19,539 bases of DNA, taken from contig CAMAQW010000011.1 of NCBI GenBank assembly GCA_945860335.1, forward strand, positions 1 to 19,539. Direction: 5' to 3'. Source of the DNA: Sediminibacterium ginsengisoli (lineage in GTDB: Bacteria; Bacteroidota; Bacteroidia; Chitinophagales; Chitinophagaceae). The notes under the pieces were generated by a model. It was not told where the DNA came from. It saw only the letters and a list, made by a program, of their open reading frames with translations, and did not search any database. Shown piece after piece: positions 1 to 7,228 of the stretch; position 1 is the stretch's first letter; each line of letters begins with the position of its first letter. The position numbers and the translations under genes are program-made.

Positions 1-409
1 TTCCGCGCTCATTTAATAAAACAGTACAACAATCTGGAACCTCTGCTTGTTTGGCGTTACGCTCAATCATGGGGCGCTTTAAAATGCGCTCAAAAATGTC
101 TGTAACATGCGCGAGTGTTGCCGCATCTACTACCATTTTCCCGCCAAAATATTCACACAATAAAGGTTTTGTAATATCATCTGATGTGGGGCCTAAACCG
201 CCGGTTAAAAGCACGATAGAGGCTTTCTTGCTTTCTGCTTCTAGTGCAGCCCAAATATCTTCCCAAACATCACCAACCGCCACTCTGTTTTTAATGGCAA
301 TGCCCGCTTTGTTTAGTTCCTGGGCAATCCAAGCACTATTGGTGTCAATTACTTGACCTATTAATAATTCGTCTCCAATAGTGATGATGGATGCAAACAC
401 TTTTTCCAT
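1..409 (-). CDS. cinA: CinA-family protein, N-terminal part (cut by left edge)
   Basis: Read on the minus strand from the ATG at 409, the frame stays open to the window edge (136 codons). The protein begins MEKVFASIITIGDELLIGQV and contains the motif TGGLGPTSDD at about residues 70-79, both hallmarks of the molybdopterin-binding-like (MoCF) domain at the N terminus of CinA. In characterised CinA proteins this domain is an ADP-ribose/NAD-derivative pyrophosphatase. Full-length bacterial CinA is about 415 residues and usually adds a C-terminal NMN deamidase (PncC) domain, which would lie outside this window, so its presence is unknown. The gene is divergent from the DUF6526-type gene at 482, with about 70 bases between them that hold a Bacteroidota-type promoter box. 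Family identity is confident; the full domain content is not visible. Confidence 0.93.
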   Translation of the reverse strand, partial: MEKVFASIITIGDELLIGQVIDTNSAWIAQELNKAGIAIKNRVAVGDVWEDIWAALEAESKKASIVLLTGGLGPTSDDITKPLLCEYFGGKMVVDAATLAHVTDIFERILKRPMIERNAKQAEVPDCCTVLLNERG

Positions 410-458
410 GGCTGGGCCTTAAATTTAGTGCGAAGTAAATATAGTAAGCACAAACAGG

Positions 459-466
459 CAAATATA
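459..466 (-). promoter_or_regulatory. Probable -7 box of the cinA promoter
   Basis: The minus strand reads TATATTTG here, a perfect match to the Bacteroidota -7 consensus TAnnTTTG, 49 bases upstream of the cinA start. An A/T-rich stretch about 17-24 bases further upstream has TTTTC and TTTTG but no ideally spaced TTTG, so the -33 element is uncertain. A second near match, TATATTTA (436-443), lies closer to the gene. Confidence 0.45.
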
Positions 467-481
467 AATATATTGCACTCT

Positions 482-910
482 ATGAAAACACAAAATTTTA
501 GTAACCACAGTAGGTTGGTAGCCGGTTGGCACGGAGTTACCTTTTTTGCCATTTTAGCTTTTTGGATTGGCAGCTTTGTTAATTTGGCACATGCCGATGG
601 AGCCGCAGTTTATAGCGCAACCTTATTAAGTGTTGCGGGCTTTATATTTTTATGTTTTTTTGTTTTTGTTCGCATGTTTGCTTTAAAAGCACAGGATAGA
701 GCCATCAGAGCCGAAGAAAACTTAAGACATTTTGTACTAACCGGAAAATTACTCCCAGCTAGTTTGCGTATTGGTCAAATAGTAGCACTTCGTTTTGCCT
801 CCGACGATGAGTTTGCCACTCTTGCACAAAAAGCTGCCGAAGAAAATTTACCTGGTAAACAAATCAAACAGTCTATTACTAATTGGAAAGAAGATACTTA
901 CCGCGTATAA
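482..910 (+). CDS. DUF6526-type two-helix membrane protein
   Basis: This is a 142-residue protein from the ATG at 482. An in-frame ATG at 428 lies within the probable promoter region and adds 18 hydrophilic residues just ahead of a natural start, so I prefer 482. Two hydrophobic helices are seen at about residues 17-35 and 43-65. They are followed by a charged cytoplasmic tail with AQDRAIRAEENLRHF, QIVALRFASDDEF and a terminal WKEDTYRV. This layout and these phrases fit the uncharacterised DUF6526 family common in Bacteroidota; no biochemical role is established. The next gene starts 17 bases downstream, so the two are probably co-transcribed. The family call comes from memory of the conserved tail and should be tested with a profile search. 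Confidence 0.8.
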   Translation: MKTQNFSNHSRLVAGWHGVTFFAILAFWIGSFVNLAHADGAAVYSATLLSVAGFIFLCFFVFVRMFALKAQDRAIRAEENLRHFVLTGKLLPASLRIGQIVALRFASDDEFATLAQKAAEENLPGKQIKQSITNWKEDTYRV

Positions 911-927
911 ATATAATCGTACATTTT

Positions 928-1404
928 ATGAAACATCTATTTTTGGTGCTATCGTTTGTGTGCTTGATCGCAATAGAAGCATTGGCACAATCAACACCAC
1001 CATCAAATGCAGCGCCTAACAACGATGCCGAAAAAGAGGCCGTTAAAAATGTGATCAAGCAAACATTTAAAGCCATGATTACGGTAGACACAGTATTATT
1101 GAAATCATGTTTTGCGCCAGGCGCCATTATGCATGTGATACAAAACCAAAAAGATTCGGTGATCGTAAGAACTAGCAGGGTAGCTGATTTTGTTGCTAGT
1201 ATTGGAAAGCAGCAATCAGGCGCACTTGACGAGCGTTCTTTTGATGAAATTATTTATATAGACCGTGAACTTGCCTCCGCGTGGGCACCCTATACCTTTC
1301 ACCGCAATGGACAGTTCTCACATAAAGGCATTGATAGCTTTCAATTTGTTAAATTAAAAGAAGGCTGGAAAATTCAATACCTCATTTATAACATGTATCA
1401 GTAA
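928..1404 (+). CDS. Secreted NTF2-like (lumazine-binding/DUF4440-like) protein
   Basis: The protein has 158 residues from the ATG at 928; an upstream extension from 883 would overlap the previous gene and bury the signal peptide, so it is rejected. Residues 1-21 form a clear signal peptide ending in ALAQ, giving an exported protein. The mature part starts with a helix (EKEAVKNVIKQTFKAMITVDTV) followed by beta strands and ends in a WKIQYLIYNMYQ strand, the usual helix-then-curved-sheet order of small NTF2-like proteins of the putative lumazine-binding/DUF4440 type. Such folds bind small ligands or act as small enzymes; nothing here identifies a substrate. It lies 17 bases after the membrane-protein gene and ends 13 bases from the stop of the convergent thioesterase. 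Confidence 0.75.
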   Translation: MKHLFLVLSFVCLIAIEALAQSTPPSNAAPNNDAEKEAVKNVIKQTFKAMITVDTVLLKSCFAPGAIMHVIQNQKDSVIVRTSRVADFVASIGKQQSGALDERSFDEIIYIDRELASAWAPYTFHRNGQFSHKGIDSFQFVKLKEGWKIQYLIYNMYQ

Positions 1405-1417
1405 TGACTTGTCGCAA

Positions 1418-1834
1418 TTATTGAGTTATAAAAAACGGCGCTAACTTTTCTTTAAGGCTTTCAGGTATGATGGCCCGCTTACCAGTGGCGGCATCAATAA
1501 AATAGAGGACAACTTTACCCTGCGTAAGTAACTTGCCCGATTCGTTGAATACCTCGGTAATAAACTTGATTTGATGTTCGTGTGGAAGCTGAGGCACTGT
1601 TGTTTTTACCGTTAACAAATCGTCGTAGTGGGCAGGTCTAATGTATTTGGTTTCCATCGTTACTACGGGCATATGAATCCCCATTTTTTCAATTTCTTTG
1701 TAAGAAAGCCCAATGGCACGCATGGCCTCTACACGACCTACTTCAAAATACTGGGCATAATTACCATAATATACCACGTCCATTTGATCGGTTTCTGCGT
1801 ATCTAACTCGAATGTTTGTATGATGCTCGTACAT
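1418..1834 (-). CDS. YbgC/FadM-type hot-dog acyl-CoA thioesterase
   Basis: The protein has 138 residues and hydrolyses acyl-CoA thioesters by family inference. The N-terminal signature RYAETDQMDVVYYGNYAQYF matches the 4-hydroxybenzoyl-CoA thioesterase/YbgC hot-dog motif, with the catalytic Asp at D16. The position that is usually His in YbgC (VYHxxY) is Tyr23 here, so specificity may differ. I chose the ATG at 1834: it is preceded by GGGGA about 5 bases upstream, lies just downstream of a well-formed promoter (1856-1888), and gives the normal family length. The longer frame from 1897 would begin upstream of that promoter. It is divergent from the TPR gene and nearly abuts the NTF2-like gene. 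Its physiological substrate cannot be told; phospholipid-linked or phenylacetyl-type thioesters are possible. Confidence 0.9.
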   Translation of the reverse strand: MYEHHTNIRVRYAETDQMDVVYYGNYAQYFEVGRVEAMRAIGLSYKEIEKMGIHMPVVTMETKYIRPAHYDDLLTVKTTVPQLPHEHQIKFITEVFNESGKLLTQGKVVLYFIDAATGKRAIIPESLKEKLAPFFITQ

Positions 1835-1855
1835 AGTTTCCCCTGCTTTTGTTGA

Positions 1856-1888
1856 CAAACTTACGGCATCTATCTGTTTTTCCACAAA
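1856..1888 (-). promoter_or_regulatory. Bacteroidota-type promoter for the thioesterase gene
   Basis: On the minus strand TTTG (1885-1888) is followed after 21 bases by TAAGTTTG (1856-1863), matching both the -33 TTTG and -7 TAnnTTTG elements at the expected spacing. Transcription should begin around 1849, giving a leader of about 15 bases before the ATG at 1834. This is the best-formed promoter in the window and it fixes the start of the downstream gene. Confidence 0.65.
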
Positions 1889-1966
1889 TGCCCACAAGAA
1901 AGGGCCTTACGGAGTGGTAATGCTACCTTTAAAATGGTTTTCGCTTTTTATTAAGAAAGAAATATA

Positions 1967-1974
1967 AACCTTTG
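1967..1974 (+). promoter_or_regulatory. Possible -7 box of the TPR/barrel operon
   Basis: AACCTTTG lies 20 bases upstream of the ATG at 1995 and differs from TAnnTTTG by one base. No well-spaced TTTG is seen upstream; T-rich stretches at 1938-1949 are the only candidates. The distance to the start resembles the short leaders of the other genes here, but the match is weak. Confidence 0.3.
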
Positions 1975-1994
1975 TAAAAAAGGCTATCATACAT

Positions 1995-4900
1995 ATGAAA
2001 CTACACACTTCAATTTTATCGGTATTCTTTTTTATGCTAGCACAAATAGGTTTGGCGCAAACTCCAGTTTTGCCGAGTTCAATGGATGCTAGTATGCGTG
2101 AGTTGCAAACTTTTGTTTCGGAGAGGGCGTATATGAGCAGTTTTCAATTAGCCAAAGAACTCAAGCGCACTTCTATGTATCAGAACAATAGTTCTGTAAA
2201 AGAAAAGGTTGATTTTTATTTATTAGTGAGTGGATTACAATTAGATGAAAAAGGAATTGTAGAGGAGGCCAGTGATTTTATTAAAGCAGCCGTAGATCCT
2301 GCCTTTCGTCAAATGATGACCTATTATGTAGGTATTTATTATTTTAGAAATAACAATCCCGCGCAAAGTTTAGCCTATTTGGAAACAGCAAAACTGGCCA
2401 ATCTTAACAATGCGCAAATAGGCGAAGTAAAGTATTTATTAGGGTATCTCTATTTTAGTTTAGGACAATTTGAAAAAGCGAAACAACCACTCGATGCTGT
2501 TAGACAAACGGTGGGTGACTTATATTATGTGGATGCCAATTATTACTACGGCTTTATTGCATTCAAAGAAAAAAATTATCCGGTAGCACTTAGTTGTTTT
2601 GAAATTGCTAAAGCGGCGGCTGCATATGATAAACTCATTCCTTTTTACAATGCACAGATCTATTATTTTACGGGAAACGCCGAAAAAGCTTTGTCTACGG
2701 CATTAGATGCTTTAAAATCTGGTAATCAGTACTATGAAAAACCTTTACAGCAACTTGTTGGTAGATTGCTTTTTGCAAAAAATGATTTTACTGCAGCATT
2801 GCCGTACCTAGAAAAGTACGTTGCTAGCACTAAAACGCCTTCAAGCGAAGATGTGTATGAATTATCATTTTGTTATTTTGAGCAAAAAAAATGGAACAAC
2901 GCCATTGAAGGTTTTAAGAAGCTCACTACCGGAAAAGACTCCTTGTCTCAAAATAGCATGTATCTTTTGGCCAAAGCCTATTTGGAAATAGGAGATAAGG
3001 CAAATGCGCGTAATGCATTTATTTTTTGTGCCGAAAACAACAGCAATAAAGTACAAAAAGAAGTGGCCAGTTTTTCTGTAGCTAAACTGTCTTTTGAGGA
3101 GGGGCTTACCAATGAAGCATTAAAAGGGTTTCAAGAATTTCTAAAACAATATCCGCGCTCAACCTTTACCCAGGAAGCCACTGATTTACTCGTTAATACC
3201 CTTGCCCGAACCAGTAATTTTAAAGAAGGTCTCAAGTTGTATGCTGGTATTAAAAATCCATCGGCCCTGGCTCAAAAAGCATACCCGTCCTTACTTTATG
3301 GAAGAGCCGTAGAACTTATCAATGATCAGTTTATTGATGCAGCAGATAGCCTACTAGATCATTTGCTTACGGCACCCAATAACCAGGATGTAGCGGTATT
3401 GGCTAATTTTTGGAAGTCTGAAATGCAATTTAGAAAAGGTCAGTATAACCAAGGGGTTGCTTATTTACAAAAGTATTTGTTAGCTCCTGTTGTTAATGCC
3501 GAAGTGAATTTGAGCAATGCATATTACAACCTAGGGTTTGCTCAAATGCAATTACAACAGTATTCCGATGCTATCATTAGTTTTGAAAAAGCGTCGGCTA
3601 CCGTAAAAATGGGATCGTCTATTTTTCAGGATCTAGTCATTAAAAAAGCCGATTGCTTTTTTATGACAAAAGATTTTACAAAGGCAATGGCACTCTACAA
3701 TCAAGTCATTGACCGTAATTATGACGCAGCGGATTATGCCTATTTTCAAAAGTCTATCATTTTAGGCGCTTCCAATAAAACGTCAGAAAAATTAGAGCTC
3801 CTTCAAAAATTTGTAAAGCAATATCCAAATTCGGGACTTATTGGTGATGTGTATATGGAAATGGCCAACACCTATTTAGCATCCGAATCCTTTGCACTCG
3901 CTGTTGCTCCATTGCAGCAAATTACCTCAAGTGTTCCGCTTGCTGCTTGGCATCCGGCTGCTTATTTAAAACTCGGCGTAGCTTATTTTAATATTGATAA
4001 AAACGACGAGGCGCTAGCTACATTTAAAAGTTTACTTGCTAAGTTTCCAAACACCGAAGAATCTGAGTCGTCTATTGAATATATCAGAAACATATTTGTA
4101 GAAAACCAAAAGCCGCAGGATTTTATAGCCTTTATGGAATCTAATGGAAAAGCTTTATCTGAAACAGAAGCAGATTCATTAACCTATCAGGCGGCGCTTC
4201 TGCGTTACGAGCAAAAAGATTTTGCGGGTACAAAAAATGGAATGAGTGCCTACATTGATAAATTCCCAAATGGAGCTCATTTGTTAGAGGCGCACGATAT
4301 CATGGCTTCTATTTATGAGTCTGAAAAAAATACAGTAAGCGCTGTTAAATACCTTTCTTTCATCGCTTCTAAAGCCCCCAATAAATTTGCCACTGATGCA
4401 GTATTACACCTTGCAAGGGCTTATTATTTTGAACTACGCGATTATACAAAAGCAACTAGTTATTATAAACAGTTAGATGCAATGGCTATCGACGAAGCCA
4501 TTAAAAAAGAAGCGGTACGCGGATTAATTAGGAGTGCTACCAAACAATCTAATTGGGAAGATGCACTTCCAGCAGCCATGCAAATTTTGGAGATGTCTGG
4601 TGCGGCTTCTGATGATAAAGTGATGGCCAATTTTGTAATGGCAAAATCAAAGCAACTATCTGTATCACTTGATACAGCGGTAATCTATTACAAAGAAGTA
4701 ATTGCATCTGGCAAATCAGAATTTAGCGCAGAAGCCAAATACCAACATGCTAAAATATTATTTGAGCAAAATAAGCTAGAGGAATCGGAAAAAGTTGCTT
4801 TCGAGCAAATTAAGGGTTGGGGTTCTTATGAATACTGGGTTACAAAATCCTATTTATTACTTGGCGATATTTATCATAAGCAACTTGATTATTTTAACGC

Positions 4901-5006
4901 AGAAGCAACCTATCAAAGTATAATTGCCAATGCTACTTTTGCGGATTTGAAAAAAGAAGCACAAGAAAAATTAACACAAGTAAACGCTGATAAAGTAAAA
5001 AAATAA
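1995..5006 (+). CDS. Large exported tetratricopeptide-repeat protein
   Basis: This 1003-residue protein has a signal peptide at residues 1-22 (hydrophobic core FFFMLAQIGL, cleavage after LAQ) and is otherwise an almost uninterrupted alpha-helical solenoid of roughly 18-20 TPR or TPR-like units. Typical units are GYLYFSLGQFEKAKQPLDAV, LGFAQMQLQQYSDAIISFEKA, LGVAYFNIDKNDEALATFKSL and LLGDIYHKQLDYFNAEATYQS. Several carry the YPxS or FPNT turn common in BamD/YbgF-like repeats. There is no lipobox, so the mature protein is probably periplasmic. The barrel gene follows after 11 bases, pointing to a periplasmic scaffold working with an outer-membrane partner. Large exported TPR proteins paired with a barrel recur in Bacteroidota, but I know of no assigned function. 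It is not recognisably SprE or another named gliding protein. Confidence 0.88.
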   Translation: MKLHTSILSVFFFMLAQIGLAQTPVLPSSMDASMRELQTFVSERAYMSSFQLAKELKRTSMYQNNSSVKEKVDFYLLVSGLQLDEKGIVEEASDFIKAAVDPAFRQMMTYYVGIYYFRNNNPAQSLAYLETAKLANLNNAQIGEVKYLLGYLYFSLGQFEKAKQPLDAVRQTVGDLYYVDANYYYGFIAFKEKNYPVALSCFEIAKAAAAYDKLIPFYNAQIYYFTGNAEKALSTALDALKSGNQYYEKPLQQLVGRLLFAKNDFTAALPYLEKYVASTKTPSSEDVYELSFCYFEQKKWNNAIEGFKKLTTGKDSLSQNSMYLLAKAYLEIGDKANARNAFIFCAENNSNKVQKEVASFSVAKLSFEEGLTNEALKGFQEFLKQYPRSTFTQEATDLLVNTLARTSNFKEGLKLYAGIKNPSALAQKAYPSLLYGRAVELINDQFIDAADSLLDHLLTAPNNQDVAVLANFWKSEMQFRKGQYNQGVAYLQKYLLAPVVNAEVNLSNAYYNLGFAQMQLQQYSDAIISFEKASATVKMGSSIFQDLVIKKADCFFMTKDFTKAMALYNQVIDRNYDAADYAYFQKSIILGASNKTSEKLELLQKFVKQYPNSGLIGDVYMEMANTYLASESFALAVAPLQQITSSVPLAAWHPAAYLKLGVAYFNIDKNDEALATFKSLLAKFPNTEESESSIEYIRNIFVENQKPQDFIAFMESNGKALSETEADSLTYQAALLRYEQKDFAGTKNGMSAYIDKFPNGAHLLEAHDIMASIYESEKNTVSAVKYLSFIASKAPNKFATDAVLHLARAYYFELRDYTKATSYYKQLDAMAIDEAIKKEAVRGLIRSATKQSNWEDALPAAMQILEMSGAASDDKVMANFVMAKSKQLSVSLDTAVIYYKEVIASGKSEFSAEAKYQHAKILFEQNKLEESEKVAFEQIKGWGSYEYWVTKSYLLLGDIYHKQLDYFNAEATYQSIIANATFADLKKEAQEKLTQVNADKVKK

Positions 5007-5017
5007 AATCTACACAG

Positions 5018-6670
5018 ATGAATAAACTTGGATTCCTTTTATATATGACGGTTTTTTGTGTAACGCAAATCAGTGCACAAGTGACTTCAAAAAATGTGGC
5101 AGATACGGCAAAAGTGGTAACGATTACTTCGGCTTTTAAGCCAAGTTTAAGGCCGCAATCAAAAATCAATTTTTTGGCAGCCACTCCATTTGTTGACAAT
5201 AGCAAGGTAACCATGCAGTATATGGTGCCTTCACAAAATATTAGTTTTGGTTATCAAGCAGTTGCTGTTACGCCACTTGCATATGTTGCAGATACAATAA
5301 AGGCAACCAAACAAAATCATTTTTTAAAAGTAGGACTCGGAAATTTAAATACTATTTTGGCAGAAGCTGGATTTAATATAGGAGATGGGGTTAAAAATAA
5401 CACCTATATTGGCGGCGGGGTAAAAAAAATGAAAGGTCCTTTATTTGCACAAGAATTTACCGATGTCAATTTCTCCATTATTAGCGCCCATCAAATAGGG
5501 GAAGCCCATGATTTAAGTGTCAAGTTTACAACAGGATCTACCACGCGCTATGCATATGGCTTTAGACCTGCTAGCATTCCTTATACCAAAGACAATATTT
5601 TAAATAAATACAATAGTGCCGGATTAACGGTGCACTTAGCCAATAAAACAGATGCTTTTTTTGGAATTCATTATACACCTACGATTTCGTTTGATTATTT
5701 ACAATCGGGTGTAGATGAAAGAGAATTTGAAACCAGTATAGCAGCGCCCGTTTCAAAAAATTTAGGTACCGATTTTAAAATTTCAGTACAACCAACTGCT
5801 AGTTTTTCTAATACCGTTTTACCAACCATTCCAAGTAACCTAACCATTGTCAATAATTTATTTTCGATGCCAAGTACATTTAGTTGGATAACCAATAAGT
5901 TCCAGGTACATTTAGGCGCGGCGCCTACTATCAACAATGGAACTTATGCGGTTTTACCACAAGTAACTGGTGTAGCCATACTTCCAAATAATGGATTACG
6001 AATAGAACTGGGTTGGGCAGGTCATTTTGAAAAAAATAATTTACGTTCATTGGCTGCTTTTAATCCTTGGGTTCGCATACCTAATGATTTTGCAAACACC
6101 AAAATTACAGAGCAGTTTTTAGGCGTTAAACTTCCAGTAGGGGATCATTTTACCTATGGTGCAACCCTTTCATTAGTAGCATATGAAAATCAAGCGCTAT
6201 TTACCAATGCATTTACGGATGGAAGATTGTTTAAAGTGTTTTTTGAACCAACTATGCGTGCAGTACAATTAAAGGCAAATGTTAGTTATACTTTACAGGA
6301 TAAATTAAATGTATTAGGAGGAATCACCTATAAAAAGTTTTCTGGCTTAACGGTTCAAAATGAAGCATGGGGATTACTACCACTTGAATTAAATGGATCT
6401 TTACATTGGAAATTTTCTAATAAACTTTCATTTACATCCACGCTTTATGCATGGGATGGGGCACAAGCCATGGATGCACAAATGGCCACCAAAAAACTCC
6501 CCGCCGCTGCCGACTTTTCGTTGGGTGCAACCTTTTCGGTTGTAAAATCTGCTAAATTTTGGTTACAGTTAAACAATATACTTGATAATAGGTACCAGCG
6601 TTGGAACCAATATGAAGTTTTTGGCCGAAATGTTGTGGCGGGATTTGTATATTCGTTCTCTGGAAAATAG
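5018..6670 (+). CDS. Outer-membrane barrel resembling a plugless TonB-dependent receptor
   Basis: The protein has 550 residues, with a signal peptide at residues 1-21 ending ISAQ. The next 80 or so residues are low in structure and include the stretch VVTITSAFKPSLRPQSKINF. From about residue 100 the sequence alternates as amphipathic beta strands to the C terminus (for example FLKVGLGNLNTILAEAGFN and LKANVSYTLQDKLNVLGGITY). It ends with NNILDNRYQRWNQYEVFGR and then AGFVYSF, the closing pattern of TonB-receptor barrels. There is no plug domain and no convincing TonB box, and the length is well under the 700-1000 residues of true receptors. An open pore, a secretion channel or a structural barrel are all possible. 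Translation is probably coupled to the TPR gene 11 bases upstream, and the HU-like gene starts 7 bases after its stop. Confidence 0.85.
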   Translation: MNKLGFLLYMTVFCVTQISAQVTSKNVADTAKVVTITSAFKPSLRPQSKINFLAATPFVDNSKVTMQYMVPSQNISFGYQAVAVTPLAYVADTIKATKQNHFLKVGLGNLNTILAEAGFNIGDGVKNNTYIGGGVKKMKGPLFAQEFTDVNFSIISAHQIGEAHDLSVKFTTGSTTRYAYGFRPASIPYTKDNILNKYNSAGLTVHLANKTDAFFGIHYTPTISFDYLQSGVDEREFETSIAAPVSKNLGTDFKISVQPTASFSNTVLPTIPSNLTIVNNLFSMPSTFSWITNKFQVHLGAAPTINNGTYAVLPQVTGVAILPNNGLRIELGWAGHFEKNNLRSLAAFNPWVRIPNDFANTKITEQFLGVKLPVGDHFTYGATLSLVAYENQALFTNAFTDGRLFKVFFEPTMRAVQLKANVSYTLQDKLNVLGGITYKKFSGLTVQNEAWGLLPLELNGSLHWKFSNKLSFTSTLYAWDGAQAMDAQMATKKLPAAADFSLGATFSVVKSAKFWLQLNNILDNRYQRWNQYEVFGRNVVAGFVYSFSGK

Positions 6671-6677
6671 TAGGCGC

Positions 6678-7217
6678 ATGTTAGACCATATATACCCTTA
6701 TTTACTGGTTCATAAAAAGCTGCAATTGGCTGGCATTGGCACACTCGAAATGGTGCCCGTTTCGGCTGCAATTGATCCAGGTGGGTTACATATTTCAGCG
6801 CCTTACGAGAAAATCAATTTTACACCTGCTCAAGAGGCTACCAGTTCATCATTTATTGCTTGGGTTGCAGCAATCGATCATATTGATATGGAAACGGCTT
6901 CTTCAACCACGCATGCAGCTATAGAAGAATTGGCCGCGAGCATACAATTAAAACAGTCGGTACTTATTGCTGGTGTTGGTAATTTTTGCAAAGAGGGCCT
7001 TGGTATTTCATTTACAGCGCATGAGCCTTTGTATACCGTTCAGGAAGCGCTTCCGCTACCAACTGGTTTACAGTGGTCATTTAAAAAAGGTTTATTGTAT
7101 AAAGCACAGCCATTATCTGTTATGGATTCTTATTGGTGGGTTGCTGCCATTCTACTTTTTGCCGCTGGGGCAGCTGCCATCTTCAATTATTATTTGAATA
7201 TTAACGATCAATTTTAA
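6678..7217 (+). CDS. Divergent HU-CCDC81-like protein with a C-terminal membrane helix
   Basis: The protein has 179 residues from the ATG at 6678, 7 bases after the barrel stop; earlier in-frame starts lie inside the barrel gene. Residues 1-60 (LLVHKKLQLAGIGTLEMVPV, then a PYEKINFTP strand) resemble the first bacterial HU-CCDC81 domain, whose pattern is helix, 'v.l.G.G.f' and then 'F.PP...i.Fn'. Residues 75-125 (helical stretch, then SVLIAGVGNFCKEGLGISF) resemble the second. Such paired HU-like domains in Bacteroidota usually sit on the cytoplasmic side of a membrane helix that carries a periplasmic SPOR domain. Here there is one helix at residues 152-171 and only about 8 residues after it, so no SPOR domain. 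The resemblance is distant and read by eye. DNA binding is not assured; a cytoplasmic tether for the envelope operon is inference. Confidence 0.6.
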   Translation: MLDHIYPYLLVHKKLQLAGIGTLEMVPVSAAIDPGGLHISAPYEKINFTPAQEATSSSFIAWVAAIDHIDMETASSTTHAAIEELAASIQLKQSVLIAGVGNFCKEGLGISFTAHEPLYTVQEALPLPTGLQWSFKKGLLYKAQPLSVMDSYWWVAAILLFAAGAAAIFNYYLNINDQF

Positions 7218-7228
7218 TTCGCCTTTTA

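Noticed and set aside
51..356. Open plus-strand frame of 101 codons at the left end
   Set aside because: It is antisense to cinA, whose minus-strand frame has unmistakable family motifs; the plus reading has no signature and no promoter.
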